Below, piece by piece: positions 32,114 through 37,691 of a stretch of DNA of 37,691 nt. The translations under genes and the position numbers were made by a program. The stretch is from assembly GCA_017998385.1 (NCBI GenBank), contig JAGODE010000012.1:1-37691 (forward strand), given 5' to 3'. The notes below the pieces were generated by a model that searched no databases, was not told where the DNA came from, and saw nothing but the letters and a program-made list of their open reading frames with translations. This DNA is from Chitinophagaceae bacterium. GTDB taxonomy: Bacteria > Bacteroidota > Bacteroidia > Chitinophagales > Chitinophagaceae. Positions within the stretch are counted from its first letter, which is position 1. The number at the start of each line of letters is the position of its first letter.

Positions 32114-33919
32114 TTAATCGAATTGGGTATTATACAGCTGATAGTACCGTCCTTTCTGCTGTAACAAATCTGCATGTGTGCCCTGTTCAATAATCTGCCC
32201 GTTTTCGAGTACAAGGATCATATCGGCATTGCGGATTGTAGATAACCGGTGAGCAATGACAAAGCTTGTGCGGCCCTGCATCAGTTTATCCATGCCGTTC
32301 TGGATGATTTGTTCAGTACGCGTATCTACGGAGCTTGTTGCTTCGTCCAGTATAAGTATGGGGGGCTGTGCCACGGTTGCCCGTGCGATGTTTAATAATT
32401 GGCGCTGGCCCTGGCTCAGATTGCCTCCATCGTTTTCGAGTAATGTCTGATAACCCTGCGGTAAACGTTTGATAAAAGAATCGGCACCGGATATGACGGC
32501 TGCATGCATTACCTCTTCGTCTGTTGCCGTAAGCCGGCCATAACGGATATTTTCCATCACGGTGCCGGTAAACAGGTGTGTGTCCTGTAATACAATGGCA
32601 AGCATCTGGCGCAGGCAGTTTCGCTTAATGTTTCTGATCTCCGTTCCGTCTATGCGGATGGATCCTGACTGAATATCATAGAAGCGGGGTAGCAGGTTCA
32701 TAATGGTAGTTTTGCCTGCGCCGGTGGAACCTACCAGGGCAATCTTTTGTCCGGCCTCTGCCCGGAAGGAAATATTTTTTAACACTGCTTTGCCGGCTAC
32801 ATAACCGAATGTTACATCCTGGAAAGAGACCTGCCCTTTTATATCCGATAGCTCTATTGCATTGGCATTGTCTGCCTGCTCAGGAGCTTCATCGAGTATT
32901 TCAAATATCCTTTCAGCCCCGGCCAGGGCCGCCTGCAGGCTGTTGTACTGACTGGAGATTTCATTAACCGGCCGGCCAAACTGCCTCGAGTATTGAAGAA
33001 AGGCCGCCAGTCCGCCGATGTCAAGACCTTTTAACAACGATAATAATCCACCTACTGTGGCAGTGAGGGCAAAATTGATAGTATTGAGGTTTTGAATGAC
33101 GGGCATCATTATACCTGCATACAATTGAGCGCGGGTGCCTTTTTCTCTCAGTTCATTATTCAGTACTTCAAACTCGCGGCTAGCCATCTCTTCATGGCCA
33201 AAAACTTTTATTACTTTCTGTCCCGAAATCATTTCTTCCGCATAACCATTTACATTGCCCAATGCCGTCTGCTGGGCAATAAAGAATAGTTTACTTTTCT
33301 TAATGATTCTTCCTGCTACCCAAAGCATAAAAGGAACCACCACCAGGGTTACGAGCGATAAAAGCGGGCTGATATACAACATCAGTGTAAAAATACCTGT
33401 GAGGGTAATGGCGCTTGTAAAGAGTTGTGAAATGCTTGTGTTCAAAGCATCGCTCACCGTGTCTACATCGTTGGTAAGACGGCTCATCAGTTCGCCATGG
33501 CTGCGTGTATCGAAAAAACGTATCGGAAGGCTTTGCAGATGACGAAACAGATCTGCGCGGATATTATACACGGTCTTCTGGGCAATTCTGATCATTAACC
33601 TGTTTTGCCATACGCTGGCCGCTGAACCCAGCACATAGACGGCCAGCAAAAGGAGGATCATTTTGATGAGGCCGCTAATGTCGTGCGGGATGATATAGTT
33701 ATTAATAATGGGGCGTAAAAGATAAGAGCCTGCAATAGTAGCGCCGGTACTGATCAATAGCAGCAGGGCTACAAGGATCAGGGCACTTTGCTGCACTTTG
33801 AGGTATCCCCATAACCTGCCAATGACCTGGCGGCTGTCTTTGGGTTTTTCTACAGATACAGCACCGCGCCGGCCGGGAAGTCCGGCCGGAGCCAGTTTAG
33901 TATTGCCGGATGTGCTCAT
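32114..33919 (-). CDS. ABC exporter half-transporter with canonical ATP site
   Basis: The product has 601 residues: a six-helix transmembrane domain (about 40-340) and an ATPase domain (about 360-595). Walker A is G397-STGAGKT, Walker B ends D525-E526 with the catalytic glutamate present, and the switch histidine is H557 in VIAHRLS. The signature is L501-S-Q-G-Q505, not the canonical LSGGQ. Its start overlaps the end of the partner gene by four bases (ATGA). In the heterodimer its intact Walker motifs face the partner's LSGGQ, forming the active site, while its altered signature faces the partner's degenerate Walker motifs. This asymmetry is that of TM287/288- and BmrCD-type exporters. The substrate is probably a lipid, peptide or drug-like compound. 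Confidence 0.95.
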   Translation of the reverse strand: MSTSGNTKLAPAGLPGRRGAVSVEKPKDSRQVIGRLWGYLKVQQSALILVALLLLISTGATIAGSYLLRPIINNYIIPHDISGLIKMILLLLAVYVLGSAASVWQNRLMIRIAQKTVYNIRADLFRHLQSLPIRFFDTRSHGELMSRLTNDVDTVSDALNTSISQLFTSAITLTGIFTLMLYISPLLSLVTLVVVPFMLWVAGRIIKKSKLFFIAQQTALGNVNGYAEEMISGQKVIKVFGHEEMASREFEVLNNELREKGTRAQLYAGIMMPVIQNLNTINFALTATVGGLLSLLKGLDIGGLAAFLQYSRQFGRPVNEISSQYNSLQAALAGAERIFEILDEAPEQADNANAIELSDIKGQVSFQDVTFGYVAGKAVLKNISFRAEAGQKIALVGSTGAGKTTIMNLLPRFYDIQSGSIRIDGTEIRNIKRNCLRQMLAIVLQDTHLFTGTVMENIRYGRLTATDEEVMHAAVISGADSFIKRLPQGYQTLLENDGGNLSQGQRQLLNIARATVAQPPILILDEATSSVDTRTEQIIQNGMDKLMQGRTSFVIAHRLSTIRNADMILVLENGQIIEQGTHADLLQQKGRYYQLYNTQFD

Positions 33920-35655
33920 ACGCTGGTAGCTCCGTTTAGTTGTTGTGAATGATATATTTCCCTGTATATGGAACTGCTTTCCATAAGCTGCTCATGTGTG
34001 CCGGATGCAACAATTTCGCCATTGTCGAGCAATATGATTTGCCTGGCAGTTTGTACGGAGCTGATGCGCTGCGCAATGATGAAAATAGTCGTATCCGGGA
34101 AGTGATTGTCAAGACTTCTGCGTATTGTTTCCTCGGTCACAGAATCTACGGCACTGGTACTGTCATCGAGGATAAGAATAATTGGTTTTCTTAAAAGAGC
34201 CCGGGCAATACAGAGCCGCTGTTTTTGTCCGCCCGAAAGATTTACGGCGCCCTGTCCCAGTACCGTATCATACCCTTCAGGAAATGACTGGATAAAATCA
34301 TGTGCTGCGGCATCTTTAGCCGCAGCAATAATTTCCTCATCGCTGGCATCTGGTTTTCCCCATTTCAGATTTTGACGGATCGTGCCGGAGAATAACTCAT
34401 TTTGCTGCAGTACCAGGCTTACCGGCGAGCGCAGATTGCGAAGAGTGTAATCGCGTACATCTACCCCGTCGATCAGTATACTGCCTTGTGTGACATCGTA
34501 TAACCTTGGTATCAGTTCTACCAGCGTGCTTTTGGAAGAGCCGGTAGCACCAATAATAGCTGTTGTCTGACCCGGCTGGGCAATGAGATTGATGTTTTTC
34601 AGTGCATATTCATTGCCATCCTGCTGATATTTAAAGCATACGTTTCTGAATTCTACCTTTCCATACCGTATGGTCAGATTCTTTTCCAGCGCCAGGTCAG
34701 AGTCTGCAATGTCTGCCTGGGTATTTAATACTTCAAGCACCCGCTCAGAGGAGGCAGTGGCACGCGAAAGGGTCATGATCATCATGGCCAGCATCATGAG
34801 CGACATCAGTATCTGGGTGATGTAGGTGATAAAGGACATGAGCTGACCTACCTGGAAAGTACCCTGCACAATTTTGTTCCCGCCAAACCATAAGATAGCT
34901 ACAATGGAAACATTCATCACAAATTGCATGACCGGCATTATCAAAACCACCATTCCCGAGGCCCTGACGGCCATTTGACGCAGGTCGTCGTTGGTACGAC
35001 CAAATTTTTTCTTTTCAAAATCTTCGCGTACAAATGATTTTACCACGCGGATATTGATCAGGTTTTCGCGGATTACTTCATTTACCTTATCCAGCCTTCG
35101 CTGCATTTTTTCAAAGAATGGTAACCCTCTGCGAAGAATGATGTAGATGCTGACAGCCAGCACCGGAATCGCAACTGCAATAATAGTGGCCAGTCCCAGG
35201 TTGATTCGCACCGCTATTATTACCGCAAACAACAGCATCAGCGGCGCCCGTATCAGCAAGCGGAGCGACAGCATAATGACCTGCTGAATGATGTTGACAT
35301 CATTGGTGATACGTGTGACCAGTGATGCCGAGCTGAATTTGTCGAGGTTGGAAAAGGAAAAGGTCTGTATTTTGTCAAACAGCCCCTTGCGCAGTTCGCT
35401 TGCAAAGCCTACCGACACCCGCGATGAATAATAGATATTACCAACATTGGCTGCAATAGCAATGAGCGACAGTAGTATCATGAGGCCACCCGTGCGAAGG
35501 ATGTAGGACATGTCTTTGTGCATGACACCTGTGTCTACTATTTTGGACATGAGCTCCGGCTGCACGATTTCGCAGGCTACATCAACCAGTACCAGTAAGG
35601 GAGCCAGCAGCAGGGCTTTTTTATAGTGTTGAAAAAAGGGGAAATATTTCTTCAT
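33916..35655 (-). CDS. ABC exporter half-transporter with degenerate ATP site
   Basis: The product has 579 residues: a six-helix transmembrane domain (about 10-310) and an ATPase domain (about 335-570). Walker A is G369-ATGSSKST, with Ser in place of the usual Gly before Lys. Walker B ends D497-D498, with Asp in place of the catalytic Glu. The switch residue is Q529 in IIAQRIS, in place of His. The signature L473-S-G-G-Q477 is canonical. These changes are those of the degenerate subunit in heterodimeric exporters, so the protein likely works only with the 601-residue partner, whose gene follows with a 4-base overlap. It is the first gene of the operon. Confidence 0.95.
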   Translation of the reverse strand: MKKYFPFFQHYKKALLLAPLLVLVDVACEIVQPELMSKIVDTGVMHKDMSYILRTGGLMILLSLIAIAANVGNIYYSSRVSVGFASELRKGLFDKIQTFSFSNLDKFSSASLVTRITNDVNIIQQVIMLSLRLLIRAPLMLLFAVIIAVRINLGLATIIAVAIPVLAVSIYIILRRGLPFFEKMQRRLDKVNEVIRENLINIRVVKSFVREDFEKKKFGRTNDDLRQMAVRASGMVVLIMPVMQFVMNVSIVAILWFGGNKIVQGTFQVGQLMSFITYITQILMSLMMLAMMIMTLSRATASSERVLEVLNTQADIADSDLALEKNLTIRYGKVEFRNVCFKYQQDGNEYALKNINLIAQPGQTTAIIGATGSSKSTLVELIPRLYDVTQGSILIDGVDVRDYTLRNLRSPVSLVLQQNELFSGTIRQNLKWGKPDASDEEIIAAAKDAAAHDFIQSFPEGYDTVLGQGAVNLSGGQKQRLCIARALLRKPIILILDDSTSAVDSVTEETIRRSLDNHFPDTTIFIIAQRISSVQTARQIILLDNGEIVASGTHEQLMESSSIYREIYHSQQLNGATSV

Positions 35656-35806
35656 GCCGGAGTTAGGGATATAAGTTAAGCAATTTTACTCGTGTAACAG
35701 GGGCATACAGCTACATGCATTAGCCAATGGGCATGTATATTTTTTGTTTACTACGGGTAAAGCAAAATACAGGCCCCTTTACTCAAAATTTGAAGATGTG
35801 AGGACA

Positions 35807-35833
35807 GTGTGCTAATGTGCTGGTGTGCTAATG
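35807..35833. repeat. Tandem GTGCTAAT/GTGCTGGT repeat
   Basis: GTGTGCTAATG occurs twice (35807-35817 and 35823-35833), as three 8-base units GTGCTAAT, GTGCTGGT, GTGCTAAT. Similar GTGCTAAT/GTGCTGAT arrays occur between genes in Bacteroidota genomes, to my memory. Confidence 0.6.
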
Positions 35834-35857
35834 GGATTGATATCCCTGTTGAAGAAC

Positions 35858-35927
35858 TTTATCTGCGGTCTTCTGGATTTTCGGCGGGCAAAATTCCCCG
35901 CAGATGACGCAAATTTACGCAGATAAA
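35858..35927. repeat. CGCAGAT-type intergenic repeat with inverted ends
   Basis: TTTATCTGCG (35858-35867) is the perfect inverse of CGCAGATAAA (35918-35927). Between them CGCAGATGA, CGCAAATTT and CGCAGATAA form three loose direct copies. The pattern recalls a widespread intergenic repeat of the ATCTGCG type; it is likely a non-coding dispersed element. Confidence 0.6.
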
Positions 35928-36235
35928 TCCTTCCCGGCTTTTGAAACTGAATTACTGACAAGGATGCGCTGTTTTAAGGTACACCGGATTAAATGTTTGC
36001 ATTATCCGGATAGCCGATCTTTTGCCTCCACAGCCAGGCGGTGCTGTGTCTTTCTCCTGCTTGTATTTCTTGTATATTCTTTACCGGTCAGTCGGGAAAA
36101 AACAAGACATCTTGTGAATCGCAAGAAAAATACAATATGGCAGGAAAATGGGATAAAGCCTCCTGGCATAAGCAGCCGATCAGAAAATCTCTTTTTTAAT
36201 ATAAATTTTCACCGGCAGCAGGGGCTTCAGAATTT

Positions 36236-36262
36236 AAAAGGCCGACCCTCGCGGGCCGGCCT
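36236..36262 (-). terminator. Terminator of the efflux lipoprotein gene
   Basis: On the minus strand AGGCCGGCCC pairs with GGGTCGGCCT (36253-36262 and 36239-36248) across a four-base loop, with one G-T wobble, and is followed by TTTT. The gene's stop is at 36280, 17 bases before the stem. Confidence 0.75.
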
Positions 36263-36279
36263 CCACCTTAAACTAGCAC

Positions 36280-37691
36280 CTATCTCCATCCACCACCTAA
36301 GTTTCTGTAAATATTTACCACAGTGTTTAGCTGTTGTTTTTTTGTTTCTATCAGCTCCAGTTTTGCTTCCAGCGCATCGCGTTGGGTCATCAGTACTTCG
36401 AGATAATCAGCCCGGGCCGACTTGAAAAGATCATTTGATATCTCGATTGAACGGGTAAGCGCATCCACCTGTTTTGACTTCAGCGCATAACTCTTTTCGA
36501 GATTACCCATGTTGGAGAGCTGTGTTGACACTTCGAGGTATGCATTCAGAATGCTGCGCTCATAGTTATACAGGGCCTGTAGCTGCCGGGCATTGGCACT
36601 GCTGAATTCTGCTTTGATCGCATTGCGATTGATCAATGGCGCAGCCAGGTCAGCCGCCAGGCTATATAAGAGCGATTCCGGAAATTTTACCAGATAAGAC
36701 GGCTTGAATGCCTGAAAACCCACAGCACCGCTGATGCCAAAGGAAGGATAGAATTCTGCGCGCGCCACCTTTACATCCAGTTTGGCCGCGTTTAGTTCCA
36801 GTTCTGCCTGTTTGATGTCAGGGCGATTGGCCAGTAGTTGAGAGGGTACCCCTTCTTTGACGGCAGATACCGGCAGTTGCAGAAAATCAGTGCCATTATT
36901 TCTTTTAATGGGCTGAGGGTATCTTGCCAGCAGGAAGTTGATCCGGTTTTCGGTTTCTTTTACCTGCTGCATGAGGTCAAACTCCAGGCTTTGTGACTTT
37001 AATACTTCGGCTTCAAATTTTTTCACGGCCAGTTCGGTAGCCCGGCTGGCTTCTTTCTGCACTCTTACAACATCCAGTGCATTTTGCTGAAGGCTTATAT
37101 TTTGTTTGACGATGGCCAGTTGATTGTCGAGTGCCAGTAGCTCGTAATACGAATTGGCTACCTCGGCTATCAGGTTGGTGAGTACAAAATTTCTGCCTTC
37201 TACTGTTGCCAGATAACGTTCTACTGCGGCTTTTTTGGAGTTATGCAGTTTACGCCAGATGTCTACTTCCCAGTTGGCGTAGGCGCCAATCGTGTAATCC
37301 ATCAGCGGATCGGGCATTTCCCTGCCTGGTTTTATTTCTGTAGTTGCATCGCCGGCTCCCTGGCTGGTGTAACGGCCTACCTTTTCCACACCCGCACCTG
37401 CGCGCAGCGCAACAGAAGGCAGGATGGCTCCCTGGCGGAGACGGATATCGTTGCGGGCAATTTCAATTTCCTGCAGGGTAATCTGTAGCTCCTGGTTATT
37501 GCTGAGTGCCGTGTCGATCAGGCTTTGCAGATCGGGGTCCGTAAAAAATGAGCGCCATTGTATACTGGCAGCATTCAGGCTGTCTTTGTTGTCGTTGAAG
37601 GCATCCGGAACCTGGCTGTGCATGGCCGGCTCTACCAGTGCCGGCACACGGCAGCTGATGAAGACCAGGCAAATGAGGAGCAGGCCTGTGC
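36280..37691 (-). CDS. TolC/NodT-type outer-membrane efflux lipoprotein, 5' truncated by window end
   Basis: The frame stays open to the window edge, so the start lies beyond base 37691. The visible upstream part reads a signal-like hydrophobic run ending LVFISC, a likely lipobox, just before a GTG at 37647. From there 455 residues show two OEP repeats: WRSFFTDPDLQSLIDTAL then NNQELQITLQEIEIARNDIR opens the family, and NRPDIKQAELELNAAKLDV begins the second half with the conserved RPD motif. NodT-type proteins form trimeric outer-membrane channels for tripartite efflux pumps. The inner-membrane pump and adaptor genes are expected upstream, outside the window. A terminator follows the stop. Confidence 0.93.
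   Translation of the reverse strand, partial: TGLLLICLVFISCRVPALVEPAMHSQVPDAFNDNKDSLNAASIQWRSFFTDPDLQSLIDTALSNNQELQITLQEIEIARNDIRLRQGAILPSVALRAGAGVEKVGRYTSQGAGDATTEIKPGREMPDPLMDYTIGAYANWEVDIWRKLHNSKKAAVERYLATVEGRNFVLTNLIAEVANSYYELLALDNQLAIVKQNISLQQNALDVVRVQKEASRATELAVKKFEAEVLKSQSLEFDLMQQVKETENRINFLLARYPQPIKRNNGTDFLQLPVSAVKEGVPSQLLANRPDIKQAELELNAAKLDVKVARAEFYPSFGISGAVGFQAFKPSYLVKFPESLLYSLAADLAAPLINRNAIKAEFSSANARQLQALYNYERSILNAYLEVSTQLSNMGNLEKSYALKSKQVDALTRSIEISNDLFKSARADYLEVLMTQRDALEAKLELIETKKQQLNTVVNIYRNLGGGWR

Larger units (their letters stand above)
35656..36234. other. Gene-poor intergenic region with short repeats
   Basis: About 580 bases between the ABC operon start and the efflux-gene terminator. 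It holds the ABC operon promoter region (not clearly resolved), an 8-base tandem repeat (35807-35833) and a CGCAGAT-type repeat (35858-35927). A plus-strand open frame from 35904 begins inside the second repeat and runs antisense to the efflux gene; it is not convincing. Confidence 0.55.

Noticed and set aside
35904..36425. 173-codon plus-strand open frame
   Set aside because: It starts inside a non-coding repeat, crosses a terminator hairpin and runs antisense into the efflux lipoprotein gene.

Overview
The window looks like a chromosomal segment of a Bacteroidota bacterium, most likely Chitinophagaceae or a close relative. This rests on family content rather than a marker gene: a type IX secretion (T9SS) C-terminal sorting domain, a GLPGLI-family protein, a TlpA thioredoxin with a DUF4369-like N-terminus, BlaI/BlaR1 with C-terminal repeats, LytS/LytTR pairs, AraC regulators with Bacteroidota-type N-termini, many short secreted proteins with Ala-Gln signal cleavage sites, and weak Shine-Dalgarno sequences. 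I see no rRNA, tRNA, CRISPR array, phage gene or insertion sequence. Genes are small transcription units on both strands.

Layout. 0-3.5 kb: a large membrane-anchored VWA protein cut by the window start, then a decayed stretch with a fragment carrying an in-frame stop and, on the minus strand, a lipoprotein gene broken by one extra base. 3.6-5.9 kb: an NTF2-like lipoprotein, a T9SS-exported LamG protein and a small conserved protein. 6.3-9.5 kb: an AraC regulator, a secreted esterase and a GLPGLI protein. 9.6-13.7 kb: a LytTR response regulator and LytS-type kinase, divergent from a serine hydrolase with a fused N-terminal NTF2-like domain, followed by a stand-alone paralogue of that domain. 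The intergenic region holds a 9-12-9 direct repeat with the layout of a LytTR operator. 13.7-17.3 kb: a DUF2306 membrane protein and Crp-like regulator, a membrane-anchored winged-helix regulator divergent from an unknown secreted protein across a palindromic operator candidate, and another small secreted protein.

17.5-22.2 kb: a GH35 beta-galactosidase, then a TPR sensor kinase and NarL-type regulator with overlapping ends. 22.2-26.5 kb: DUF488 and a 3-methyladenine DNA glycosylase that overlap at a homopolymer, an AraC regulator, a VOC protein, a DUF6265 protein, a six-helix membrane protein starting at TTG, and a HxpB-like phosphatase. 26.5-28.2 kb: an unrecognised two-gene minus-strand cassette, a 71-residue protein followed by a cysteine-free 461-residue protein with an internal beta-rich duplication, closed by a good terminator. 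This is the best candidate for something undescribed. 28.6-32.1 kb: a blaI-blaR1-tlpA-like operon whose BlaR1 carries six exact-length 29-residue repeats. 32.1-35.7 kb: a heterodimeric ABC exporter with one degenerate ATP site. 35.7-36.2 kb: intergenic short repeats. 36.2 kb to the end: an outer-membrane efflux lipoprotein cut by the window end.

All functions are inferred from sequence features read by eye; no database search was run.
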